From: Gammaproteobacteria bacterium
Lineage (GTDB): Bacteria > Pseudomonadota > Gammaproteobacteria > Steroidobacterales > Steroidobacteraceae
Length of the DNA stretch: 64,000 nt
Assembly (NCBI GenBank): GCA_020029535.1
Contig: JAIBJM010000004.1
Coordinates: 1 to 64,000 of the forward strand
Reading direction: 5' to 3'
Made by a program: the position numbers and the translations under genes. A model generated the notes under the pieces. That model ran no database searches. It saw only the letters and a program-made list of their open reading frames with translations, and was not told where the DNA came from. Shown piece after piece: positions 8,997 to 21,869 of the stretch (positions are counted from its first letter, which is position 1; each line of letters begins with the position of its first letter).

Positions 8997-9998
8997 TCAT
9001 GTCAGAGTGGCACGCGCGGGTCGCATGGCAAGCCGTTCAGTTAGTGCGGCCTTCAGATCGGCCTGCGTGACGCTCATCCGGTCACCGATGATTGCGTCCT
9101 TCATCGCTTCATCTGCGGCGCGCGTAATCTCCGCGTAGCTTAGCCCGCTAGCCACCATTCCAAGTTCTGCCCAGTCCACATCGGATCCCGCAAATTTGTG
9201 CACACGGCCGCGTAGCGTGTCCGCCACTTGCGCTGGCGAAGGTAGGTCGTATTCGATGACATCATCAAAGCGGCGATAAACAGCGTGATCTAGAAGTTCT
9301 GGATGATTGGTAGCGGCGACGATGAGGCTGTGCGAATCATTGTGCTCGATGAATTGTAAGAAGCTGTTGAGCACCCGACGGATTTCTCCAACTTCATTCG
9401 ACATTCCGCGTTGCGACGCGATGGCGTCAAACTCATCGAACAAGTAGACGCCCCGAGTGTCGCGAACAGCATCGAAAATCAATCGAAGCTTTGCGGCAGT
9501 TTCACCCAGAAACTTAGAGATCAACACTTCAAGTCTGACCAAGAACAATGGCAGCCCCAGCTCTCCAGCGAGAACGGATGCCGTGAGAGTTTTTCCTGTC
9601 CCGGGGGGGCCAGTCAGGAGCAGCCGTCGTCGCGGGGCTAATCCGTGTTCGCGCAGTCGCTGGAAATGACGCTGTTCACGAATGATGCGCAGCAGGCGCT
9701 CGCGCACTGTTTCGCTAGTGACCATTCGGACTAATTTGTCGCGCGGATATGTGACCGAAACGAGATTGGCAAGCTCACCTCGCGGCCTCGAGATGGGAGT
9801 CGGATCTCGCCCGAGTAGCTCACGACCAGCTCGCTGTTCCTTCGCCGCGTCGATGAGGTCCTTAATCTCCTCGGCAAGCTTGCCGTGCCCACGTTTTGCC
9901 TCGTATGCGGCTACTTGCATAGCGATTGACAAGAATTGTGCGTCGTCCCTATCGACGAAGGATCGCAACAACGCTTTGATTTGATCGGCGCTGGCCAC
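8997..9998 (-). CDS. ietA: IetA-like AAA family ATPase
   Basis: A 333-residue AAA ATPase. I place the start at the GTG at 9998 because GAGGAG lies five bases upstream; an in-frame GTG at 10058 would add 20 residues without a good ribosome-binding site. The N-terminal 75 residues are helical (ASADQIKALLRSF; GHGKLAEEIKDLID). The ATPase core has Walker A GPPGTGKT at 130–137, Walker B YLFDEFD at 185–191, sensor 1 in AATNHPELLD, and YRRFD containing the likely arginine finger. This N-terminal helical plus AAA layout is that of IetA. It probably drives or restrains the subtilase encoded next in the operon; the mechanism is not known from sequence. Confidence 0.85.
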   Translation of the reverse strand: MASADQIKALLRSFVDRDDAQFLSIAMQVAAYEAKRGHGKLAEEIKDLIDAAKEQRAGRELLGRDPTPISRPRGELANLVSVTYPRDKLVRMVTSETVRERLLRIIREQRHFQRLREHGLAPRRRLLLTGPPGTGKTLTASVLAGELGLPLFLVRLEVLISKFLGETAAKLRLIFDAVRDTRGVYLFDEFDAIASQRGMSNEVGEIRRVLNSFLQFIEHNDSHSLIVAATNHPELLDHAVYRRFDDVIEYDLPSPAQVADTLRGRVHKFAGSDVDWAELGMVASGLSYAEITRAADEAMKDAIIGDRMSVTQADLKAALTERLAMRPARATLT

Positions 9999-10077
9999 GG
10001 GGACTCCTCGGATGCGTAGTATGTCAAAAGACGGCCCACTTGGTCGGCCAGTTTTCACCGCGTCAGTTGTGATAAAT

Positions 10078-10107
10078 GCAAAGCCCGCTTTGCGGCAGTC
10101 AAGCCGC
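10078..10107 (-). promoter_or_regulatory. Possible ietAS promoter/operator palindromes
   Basis: Two adjacent palindromes: GCAAAG-CCCG-CTTTGC at 10078–10093 and GCGGC-AGTCAA-GCCGC at 10092–10107. The loop of the second contains, on the minus strand, TTGACT (10102–10097), a good -35 element pointing towards ietA; the -10 region is weak (around ATTTAT). Tightly packed palindromes over a promoter are what an autoregulated addiction or defence operon would show. No regulator gene is present nearby, so binding is speculative. Confidence 0.35.
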
Positions 10108-10117
10108 CGCGCTGGTT

Positions 10118-10144
10118 GTCTGCTTTTGGCCGATAGCGGACGTT
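10118..10144 (-). repeat. Degenerate dispersed repeat, right copy
   Basis: The core TGCTTTTGGCCGATAGCGGA is the inverted counterpart of 6238–6264. Such units are usually multicopy in genomes of this kind; only two copies are visible in this window, one on each side of ietAS. Confidence 0.45.
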
Positions 10145-10186
10145 TGTAATCGCGGTCCCGTTGCGTTCAGCGCCCCGCATCGCGCC

Positions 10187-10370
10187 CGGCCTCTCGCCCT
10201 CCGCGCTGCCGCGACATTGCGGCGCGCCGAGCGGAGGGCGATCAGCGGCGAGCAAGCTTGCCTTGCGAGCCGCCGCCCGCAGCGAGGGCACGGCAACAAC
10301 TTGCATGATCGTCATGCAAGTTGTTGATCCGCGCGCCGCCATGAGCGCCAGCGCGGAGGGCGAGAGGCCG
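10187..10370. repeat. Long inverted repeat, 22-base perfect arms
   Basis: Bases 10187–10208 are the exact reverse complement of 10349–10370 (core of the left arm: GGCCTCTCGCCCTCCGCGCT). The arms enclose about 140 bases, which hold a second perfect 15-base inverted repeat and a GCAAGCTTGC palindrome. The whole could fold as one large branched hairpin of roughly 180 bases. The size and nesting resemble a REP/BIME-like or miniature inverted-repeat element, but no target-site duplication was identified. Confidence 0.6.
10294..10326. repeat. Perfect 15-base hairpin inside the larger repeat
   Basis: CAACAACTTGCATGA, a three-base TCG loop, and its exact reverse complement. Stem G+C is moderate and no T-run follows on either strand, so it is not a classical terminator. 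It may be the core of a mobile or structural element, or an operator. Confidence 0.7.
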
Positions 10371-10410
10371 CGCGCCGTGTGTGTCTTGACGGCTGTGCGA
10401 CAATGAACCC

Positions 10411-15915
<5,505 letters not shown>

Positions 15916-15992
15916 GATTTCAGTCTTATTGCGGGCTGGACCCGTCTCTGTCTGCTTGCGCAACCTGCCTTTAGTGGCTAGCGTGCCCGACC

Positions 15993-16661
15993 GTGAATGC
16001 ACTGCCCGACCAGGACGAATTGATCAGCTTCCTGCACCGCGAGCAGGAGCGGGAGCGCAGCGATTTGAGCCGGCGGCTGCATGACGAACTGGGCGGGCTG
16101 CTGACGGCGGTGAAATTCGATGCCGCTACGATCAAGCGGCAGCTTCCTGCCGAACACAGCGCGGCGATCGACGAATCCCTGCTGCGTCTGTTCACATCGA
16201 TACGCAACGCGGTCGACTTGCAGCGCGACCTGGTCGAGCAGCTGCGGCCCGGCATCCTCGATCACATGGGACTGTTCGCTGCCATCCGCTGGCAGTTCGA
16301 ATCCTTCTGCAAGCAGGCCGGCCTGAGCTGCCGGTTGCAGTTCGGCGGCAACGATCTGCAGATCAATGCCGATGTCTCGATTGTGCTGTTCCGTGCGGTG
16401 CAGGACGTATCGCAGAGCATTGTCGATCGCGGCCGGGCCCGCGAGGTCAGCCTGCGCGTGCGGCGACCCGAACCGCAGCTGCTGGCCATCGAGATCGAGG
16501 ACGATGGCGCCAGCGACGCGGCCTTTGCTGCCACCGATCCGCGCCTGCAGTCGATGCAACATCGCATTGCCGGCCTGGATGGTTACTGCGAATTCACCAC
16601 CACGCCAACGCGCACGCTGGTGCGCATCTGCGTGCCGCAACACGATGCATCCAGCCGCTGA
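15993..16661 (+). CDS. HisKA_3-type sensor histidine kinase, soluble, with divergent ATP-binding region
   Basis: A 222-residue protein starting at GTG 15993. The dimerisation region contains SRRLHDELGG with phosphoacceptor His30, as in NarL/DesK-type kinases, followed by LRPGILDHMGLFAAIRWQ. The ATPase part is divergent: the N-box reads VQDVSQSIVDRG without the usual Glu/Asn pair, though IEIEDDG and LQSMQHRIAGLDG are recognisable. There is no transmembrane or sensor domain, so it is cytoplasmic and probably partnered with another input protein. It ends four bases from the convergent stand-alone receiver gene, a likely signalling partner. Activity as a kinase is uncertain. Confidence 0.7.
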   Translation: MNALPDQDELISFLHREQERERSDLSRRLHDELGGLLTAVKFDAATIKRQLPAEHSAAIDESLLRLFTSIRNAVDLQRDLVEQLRPGILDHMGLFAAIRWQFESFCKQAGLSCRLQFGGNDLQINADVSIVLFRAVQDVSQSIVDRGRAREVSLRVRRPEPQLLAIEIEDDGASDAAFAATDPRLQSMQHRIAGLDGYCEFTTTPTRTLVRICVPQHDASSR

Positions 16662-16664
16662 ACT

Positions 16665-17057
16665 TCAGCGGCAGTACTGGAATCCGGCACCGTTGAAGAT
16701 GTTGCGGATGGCGCCGGCCAGCAGGTCGAAATCGGCGCCCTTGGCAATGCAACCCGCCGCTCCGCAGGCCGCAGCTTTTTCCGCCAGCTCCGGGCCGGCA
16801 TGCCCCGTGTACAGGATGCAGCGCAGCTGCGGTGCCTCGCGTGCGGCGTGCGCCAGCACTTCGAAGCCGCTGCCATCGGGCAGCGACAGATCCAGCAACA
16901 GCACGTCGGCCTGCAGTTCGCGCGCGCGCGGTATGGCCTCGCGGACCGAGGCCGTCCAGCCGGCCAGCTCCAGGTCGGGCTCGAATGCGAGCAGCCGACC
17001 CACCGACTGCACCAGATCCTCATTATTTTCGACCATCAATATTCTGCAACGGCGCAT
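16665..17057 (-). CDS. Single-domain response regulator (receiver only)
   Basis: A 130-residue CheY-like receiver with no output domain. The start is placed at ATG 17057 (MRRCRILMVENNEDL) with AAGGA eight bases upstream; longer upstream in-frame extensions are basic and unlike a receiver. The phosphorylated aspartate is Asp56 (LLLDLSLPDGSG), with Thr84 and Lys106 in place. The usual acidic pair is Glu10-Asn11 rather than two Asp, so metal binding may differ. The gene is tail to tail with the small histidine kinase. Confidence 0.85.
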   Translation of the reverse strand: MRRCRILMVENNEDLVQSVGRLLAFEPDLELAGWTASVREAIPRARELQADVLLLDLSLPDGSGFEVLAHAAREAPQLRCILYTGHAGPELAEKAAACGAAGCIAKGADFDLLAGAIRNIFNGAGFQYCR

Positions 17058-17146
17058 GCACACGATCCTTCGGCGCCGGCTTCGCCGGACAGGTTTGCAT
17101 TGTTCTTGCAGGGGGATTGTAGATCGCAACCGAGGGAGATAGCTCA

Positions 17147-18610
17147 GTGGCCAAAATTCCAGCCGGCGTAGGGCCGCAGTATCCGCAAACCGTGGTGCTG
17201 GTGGGCGCCACCGGCGATCTGGCGCGTCGCAAGCTGCTGGGCGGACTGTTCCATCTGGTCAGCGCCGGCTTCATCCCGGGCTGCCGCATCATCGGCGTGT
17301 CGCTGGATGCGCTGGACGCCGACGGCTTCCGCAAGCTGGCGCGCGCCGCGATCGATGAATTCTCGCCCCGCAAGTTCGGGCAGGCGGACTGGGATGCCTT
17401 CGCCGCCATCCTCGACTACGTGCCCATCGCGGCCGGCGCCAGCGGCCTGCGCGCCGCGGTACAGCGTGCCGAGCTCGGTCTGGGCAGCGAAAGCCGCCGG
17501 CTGCACTATGTCAGCGTGCCGCCCAATGCGGCGCTGGCCGCGGTGCGTCTGCTGGGCGAGGCAGGCCTGGTCGAGCGTTCGCGCATCGTGATGGAAAAGC
17601 CCTTCGGCATCGACCTCGCCAGCGCGGTGGCGCTGAACCGTGAACTGCACCAGGTATTCGACGAGAGCCAGATCTTCCGCATCGACCATTTTCTCGGCAA
17701 GGAACCGGCACAGAACATTCTCGCCTTCCGCTTTGCCAACGGCTTGTTCGAACCGATCTGGAACCGCAATTTCATCGACCATGTGCAGATCGACGTGCCC
17801 GAGAAGATCGGACTGGCCACGCGCGCCAGTTTCTACGAAGCCACCGGCGCCTTCCGCGACATGGTGGTGACGCATCTGTTCCAGATCCTGGCCTTCGTCG
17901 CGATGGAACCGCCGACGGCGCTGGAACCCAGGTCGATCAGCGAAGAGAAGAACAAGGTCTTCCGCAGCATGCTGCCCATCGATCCCGCCCACGTGGTGCG
18001 CGGGCAGTACATCGGCTACCGCGGCGAAGAAGGCGTCGAGACCGAATCCGACACCGAAACCTTCATTGCGCTGAAGTGCTTCATTGACAACTGGCGCTGG
18101 GCCGACACGCCGTTCTATCTGCGCACCGGCAAGCGTCTGGCCGAAGGCCAGCGCATCATCTCGATTGCCTTTCGCGAACCACCCAAGAGCATGTTCCCGG
18201 CGGATTCAGGCGTCGGTGCGCACGGACCCGATCATCTGACCTTCGATCTGGCCGACACCTCGAAGATGTCGCTGTCTTTCTATGGCAAGCGGCCCGGGCC
18301 GGGCATGCGGCTGGACAAGCTCAGCCTGCAGTTCGCCATGCACGACACGGGTTTCGCCGATGAAGTGCTGGAAGCCTACGAACGGCTGATCCTCGATGCC
18401 ATGCGCGGCGATCACACGCTGTTCACCACCGCCGATGGCATCGAACGTTTGTGGGAAGTGTCCACGCCGCTGCTGACCTCACCGCCACCGGTGCGGCCTT
18501 ATGCGGTGGGCTCGTGGGGACCGAACGCCATACACCAGCTGATCGCGCCACATGCCTGGCGACTACCGTTCGAGCGCACCTGGCGCGACCCCAACAGCGT
18601 TGGAGCCTGA
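17147..18610 (+). CDS. zwf: Glucose-6-phosphate 1-dehydrogenase
   Basis: A 487-residue enzyme of the usual length that oxidises glucose-6-phosphate to 6-phosphogluconolactone with NAD(P)+, the entry of the oxidative pentose phosphate and Entner-Doudoroff routes. The start is GTG 17147, preceded by GGGAGA. Visible are the cofactor-binding loop GATGDLARRKL near the N-terminus, the substrate motif RIDHFLGKE with the catalytic histidine pair, and conserved LRTGKRL. It stands alone: no pgl, edd or gnd gene adjoins it. The 3' end is four bases from the convergent cytochrome gene. Confidence 0.97.
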   Translation: MAKIPAGVGPQYPQTVVLVGATGDLARRKLLGGLFHLVSAGFIPGCRIIGVSLDALDADGFRKLARAAIDEFSPRKFGQADWDAFAAILDYVPIAAGASGLRAAVQRAELGLGSESRRLHYVSVPPNAALAAVRLLGEAGLVERSRIVMEKPFGIDLASAVALNRELHQVFDESQIFRIDHFLGKEPAQNILAFRFANGLFEPIWNRNFIDHVQIDVPEKIGLATRASFYEATGAFRDMVVTHLFQILAFVAMEPPTALEPRSISEEKNKVFRSMLPIDPAHVVRGQYIGYRGEEGVETESDTETFIALKCFIDNWRWADTPFYLRTGKRLAEGQRIISIAFREPPKSMFPADSGVGAHGPDHLTFDLADTSKMSLSFYGKRPGPGMRLDKLSLQFAMHDTGFADEVLEAYERLILDAMRGDHTLFTTADGIERLWEVSTPLLTSPPPVRPYAVGSWGPNAIHQLIAPHAWRLPFERTWRDPNSVGA

Positions 18611-18614
18611 ACGG

Positions 18615-19172
18615 TTACTTCGGAGTCGGCTCCGGATACCAGAAGGTCTTGTGACAGGTCTCGCACACCTCATCGATGGCGCCGCCCACTTCCTCCATCT
18701 TGCCGGTATCGCGCCTGTCGACCGCGTCGAGCATCTGCAGGGTCACATCACGCATGCCGGCGGCGAAGCCATTGAAGGCGGCGCGCTGTGAATCGACGCG
18801 CTGCTGGATGTCATCCGAGCTCAGCTCATTGCCGGCTCCCTTGGGGAAGGGCTTGGCGGCCACCTGACGGTGCTCGATCATCAGCAGGTTCATTGTCTCG
18901 ACCAGCATCACGGCATTACCGCGCACCGCGGCCCATTCCTCGTCGGTCCTGGGGGTCTTTTCGTGTACGCCCTGAGCATCGCTGGTGGAGCCGGTGGCGT
19001 TCCACAAGCCGTCGGCGGAAGGCTCGACCACTGACTTCATCAAGTCCTGCAATGTGGTGACAGGCTTGATCGGCGATGGCGGTGTCTGCGCAACCGGCGC
19101 AGCTTCCTGTCTGGCGCAGGCGGCCAGCAGCAGACAGGCTGCTGCGGCAAGAGATTGAGTCCGGTTCAACAT
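18615..19172 (-). CDS. c'-type cytochrome lipoprotein
   Basis: A 185-residue periplasmic protein. The signal ends in a lipobox (LLLAAC, Cys19), so it is probably lipid-anchored. The rest is helical with one haem c site at the C-terminus, C170-E-T-C173-H174, the location typical of cytochrome c' four-helix bundles (CxxCH near the end). Such proteins bind gas ligands or shuttle electrons; the exact role is unknown. Confidence 0.85.
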   Translation of the reverse strand: MLNRTQSLAAAACLLLAACARQEAAPVAQTPPSPIKPVTTLQDLMKSVVEPSADGLWNATGSTSDAQGVHEKTPRTDEEWAAVRGNAVMLVETMNLLMIEHRQVAAKPFPKGAGNELSSDDIQQRVDSQRAAFNGFAAGMRDVTLQMLDAVDRRDTGKMEEVGGAIDEVCETCHKTFWYPEPTPK

Positions 19173-19257
19173 GCGACCATCCCCCGGTCAAACCCAGCAA
19201 ATTGCTGCGATAAGCCAGTCTACGCGGGGATGTCCGGCCGCCCTCGTTACAGAATTG

Positions 19258-20076
19258 TCAGGATGCGGGGCGCGGCGCGGCCTGATACAGAGGCAGGGCC
19301 CGTGGCATCAGTTTTTCCAGATCGTCGAGTCGCGAGGCATCGGAGGGATGGGTGCTGAGAAAGTCGGAGCCGCTGCTCTGCTTCAATTGCGCCATCTTGC
19401 GCCACAGGCTCAACGCCGCCTGCGGGTCATAACCGGCGCGCGCCATCAGCTCCAGACCGATGCGGTCGGCCTCGGTTTCCTGCAGGCGGCTGCGCGGCAG
19501 CGAAAACGTGACATTGGTGATCATGCCGGCCAGCTGCATGGAACCGCTGCCCAATCCGGCCAGCGCGCCCAGCGCCCCCAGCCCCACCTGTTGCGCATAG
19601 GCGCGCGACACCGCCTCGCGGCTGTGCTCGCGCAAGGCATGCGCGATCTCGTGGCCGACCACGGTGGCCAGCTCGGCATCGGTGAGCTTCAGCTGTTCGA
19701 TCAGCCCGCTGTACACCATGATGCGGCCGCCCGGCATGCAGTAGGCATTGACGTCCTTGCTGGTCTGCACATTGACCTGCCATTGCCAGTTCGCGGCATC
19801 GGCACGGAACACCGGCGCCTGGGCAATCAGCCGGTTGGCAATGGTGCGCACGCGCTGCAGTTGCGCCGCATCGGTGTTGAGCTGCTTCTGCTCGCGTGCC
19901 TTGGTGAGCTCGGCGGTATAGGCCTGCGCAGCGCTCTGTTCCACCTGCTGTTCGGAAACCAGCATGGACTGGCGCCGCTCCACGCCAATGGCGCCCGGCG
20001 CGGTGGTGGTGACGGACTGGCAACCACCGATCAGCGTGGCCAACGCCGCGGCCCAGACGGGCACTGCTCGTGTCAT
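19258..20076 (-). CDS. M48 family metalloprotease, lipoprotein
   Basis: A 272-residue zinc metalloprotease. The start is chosen at ATG 20076 because the following 19 residues form a lipoprotein signal (VWAAALATLIGGC, Cys19); an upstream in-frame ATG would spoil it and reach into the divergent gene. The active-site HEIAHALREH lies near residue 140 and the third ligand is probably in RLQETEADRIGLELMARAGYD. The family (BepA/LoiP-like) acts in periplasmic envelope-protein quality control. There are 17 bases between its start and the divergent zinc-ribbon gene. Confidence 0.92.
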   Translation of the reverse strand: MTRAVPVWAAALATLIGGCQSVTTTAPGAIGVERRQSMLVSEQQVEQSAAQAYTAELTKAREQKQLNTDAAQLQRVRTIANRLIAQAPVFRADAANWQWQVNVQTSKDVNAYCMPGGRIMVYSGLIEQLKLTDAELATVVGHEIAHALREHSREAVSRAYAQQVGLGALGALAGLGSGSMQLAGMITNVTFSLPRSRLQETEADRIGLELMARAGYDPQAALSLWRKMAQLKQSSGSDFLSTHPSDASRLDDLEKLMPRALPLYQAAPRPAS

Positions 20077-20093
20077 GGTGCCTATACTAGCCG

Positions 20094-20396
20094 GTGAGTC
20101 ACGATCTGGTCTGCTGGAAATGCGGCGCTGCGCTGGCAACGCTGTCGCTGCCATTGTCGCGGCGCGATGAATGTCCGCGCTGCCGCGCGGAGCTGCATGT
20201 CTGCCGCATGTGCGCCGACTACGATGAGCATGTCGCCAAGCGCTGCCGGGAACCCATCGCCGAAGAGGTCAGCGACAAGGAGCGCGCCAATTTCTGCGGT
20301 TACTTCGCCCCGCGCGCCAAGGCCTGGACACCGCCCGACACCAGCGCCGCCGAGCAGGCCCGGCTGGAGCTGGAGAAGTTGTTCGGCAAGCGCTAG
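20094..20396 (+). CDS. Small zinc-ribbon protein
   Basis: A 100-residue soluble protein starting at GTG 20094. Residues 7–45 carry C-x2-C (CWKC), C-x2-C (CPRC) and C-x2-C (CRMC) pairs, plus NFCGYF, consistent with one or two zinc-binding knuckles. The C-terminal part is helical. Homologues of this layout are annotated only as zinc-ribbon or hypothetical proteins; function unknown. It ends directly against the convergent SPOR gene. Confidence 0.7.
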   Translation: MSHDLVCWKCGAALATLSLPLSRRDECPRCRAELHVCRMCADYDEHVAKRCREPIAEEVSDKERANFCGYFAPRAKAWTPPDTSAAEQARLELEKLFGKR

Positions 20397-21791
20397 CTAG
20401 TCGCTGAATGACTCGGCGAGGCGGTCAATCAGCCGTCCGAGCTTGGAACCGCGTGGCGACTTGTCGGCTTCCAGGCGCAGATGCCGTACACCGGAATCAT
20501 TGAGCAGCTCGCCGCGGCCGTTGTCGATCTGCAGTTCGCCGGCGCCGAGAATTTCCAGCGTTTCTTCCAGAGACATTTCGCGCTTCGACTTTGCGGCGCC
20601 CGGCTTCTTCGCCACGCCGGCACGTACCTTGACGCGCTTGCCCGGTGGCGGCTTGCCCGCCGTCGCAGGCCTGGCTGCGACGGCGGGCGGCGGCAAGCTG
20701 CGGGGCTTGTCATCGATCAGCTTGAACTGACCGCTGTTGTCGGGCTTGGCAGCGACCGGGGCCGGTGCCGCGGCAGCCGCTTTCTGCGCGGCTGTCAGCG
20801 CGCGTTCACGCTCGCGCACCGTGACTGGCACCACCGATACGCTGGCAAACTCCGAGCGCACATATTGCGCAACCTGCTTGGCCGATGTGGCATCGGTGAA
20901 AAAGCCCAGCCGCAATCCATACCAGCGACGACCATCGCGGTTGCCCTCAGCGCCATACAGCGTGTATGCGCTGAAGATGGCCAGCTGTGGAATCCCGCTC
21001 ATGACAATGGGCTGCACCGACCACACCAGTTGCAGCGCGTACATGGTCAGCTCACTGCGCGGCTTGATCGCCGCTGCAGGTTTCGCCACCGCAGGCTTCG
21101 CTGGCGCGGCGGGCTCCAGCACCTTCAGCACCTGTGCGCCGGTCAGTAGCGGTTTCGATGCCGGCCCGGGCTGGACTGCCTTGATGGCCTTGCGTTCGGC
21201 GGTGACATCCAGCGCGGCGATGGCCGCGCGCACGCTGCTCAGCGACTGGGCAGCGCCCATCTGATCGCTGGCCTGATCATTGACCGCAGGCTTCTGCACT
21301 GTTGCCGGTTTCTCGGCAACTACCGCAGCGGCGGGCTGTATCGTCGGCGGCGCCGGCATATCGATACTGGCTGCCGTCACCGGATGCAGCTGCAAGGTCC
21401 GCGGTTTTTCCGGCGCCACCGCAGCGGGCAGTACCGCTGCCGGTGCCGGTGCCGGCCGTGCTGCAGCCTGCGCACGCAGCTTCTGTCCTGGCGCAACACC
21501 GGCCCAGGCCGCCGGATAGACTTCGCGCACCAGCTCGAGCAATCGTTCGGCTTCTTCCTGCGTGCTGAAGTAGCCCATGTGCAGGCGGAATCGTTCGCGT
21601 CCATCTTCGCGACGACGCGAAACAAAAAACTTGAAGCGCTTCAGCTCGGGATGCGTTGACTGCGGCAGCGGAACCGGCGTTGTCGACGACGCCAGATTGA
21701 TGACAAAGCCATTGTCGGTAATGCCAACCAGAGATTCCGCGACTGCCAGTGCCGACTGGTTACCTGAGAACTGAATGGCTTGCTGCATCAT
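20397..21791 (-). CDS. SPOR-like repeat protein, putatively under c-di-GMP riboswitch control
   Basis: A 464-residue protein starting at ATG 21791 (AGAGGAAG lies about nine bases upstream). There are two related SPOR-like modules: residues about 27–105 (FKFFVSRRREDGRERF, then HMGYFSTQEEAERLL) and about 255–335 (NRDGRRWYGLRLGFFTDATS). A long Ala/Pro/Lys-rich linker lies between them. The C-terminus (about 410–464) has EETLEILGAGELQIDNG. No signal peptide or membrane segment is seen, unusual for SPOR proteins, which normally bind denuded peptidoglycan in the periplasm. A c-di-GMP-I aptamer precedes it on the same strand, so expression should respond to c-di-GMP. It is monocistronic: the next gene is convergent. 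Confidence 0.8.
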   Translation of the reverse strand: MMQQAIQFSGNQSALAVAESLVGITDNGFVINLASSTTPVPLPQSTHPELKRFKFFVSRRREDGRERFRLHMGYFSTQEEAERLLELVREVYPAAWAGVAPGQKLRAQAAARPAPAPAAVLPAAVAPEKPRTLQLHPVTAASIDMPAPPTIQPAAAVVAEKPATVQKPAVNDQASDQMGAAQSLSSVRAAIAALDVTAERKAIKAVQPGPASKPLLTGAQVLKVLEPAAPAKPAVAKPAAAIKPRSELTMYALQLVWSVQPIVMSGIPQLAIFSAYTLYGAEGNRDGRRWYGLRLGFFTDATSAKQVAQYVRSEFASVSVVPVTVRERERALTAAQKAAAAAPAPVAAKPDNSGQFKLIDDKPRSLPPPAVAARPATAGKPPPGKRVKVRAGVAKKPGAAKSKREMSLEETLEILGAGELQIDNGRGELLNDSGVRHLRLEADKSPRGSKLGRLIDRLAESFSD

Positions 21792-21800
21792 GGACACCCG

Positions 21801-21816
21801 CTTCCTCTGAAAGAAG
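21801..21816 (-). promoter_or_regulatory. Hairpin covering the SPOR gene ribosome-binding site
   Basis: On the minus strand CTTCTT-TCAG-AGGAAG can form six pairs (one T-G wobble). Its 3' arm is the Shine-Dalgarno sequence itself, nine bases upstream of ATG 21791. It lies between the c-di-GMP aptamer and the start codon, a plausible expression platform acting on translation initiation. Confidence 0.5.
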
Positions 21817-21869
21817 CTCCGGCGCCCGGCCAGCGAATGGGGAAGACACGGCAAGACGCCCACTCGTCC

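Larger units (their letters stand above)
9999..10410. other. Repeat-rich divergent intergenic region between ietA and uvrA
   Basis: No gene supported. From the ietA side it contains a palindrome and promoter-like TTGACT box (10078–10107), one copy of a short dispersed repeat (10118–10144), and a large set of inverted repeats (10187–10370) that ends about 40 bases before the uvrA start. Short open frames here lack ribosome-binding sites and change frame through the repeats, so I do not call them genes. It must hold the promoters of both ietA and uvrA. Confidence 0.6.

Noticed and set aside
17137-17150. tRNA-like TAGCTCAGTGG just before zwf
   Set aside because: It resembles a tRNA D-arm start, but no anticodon stem, T-arm or acceptor stem follows within 90 bases; it overlaps the zwf ribosome-binding site and start codon.
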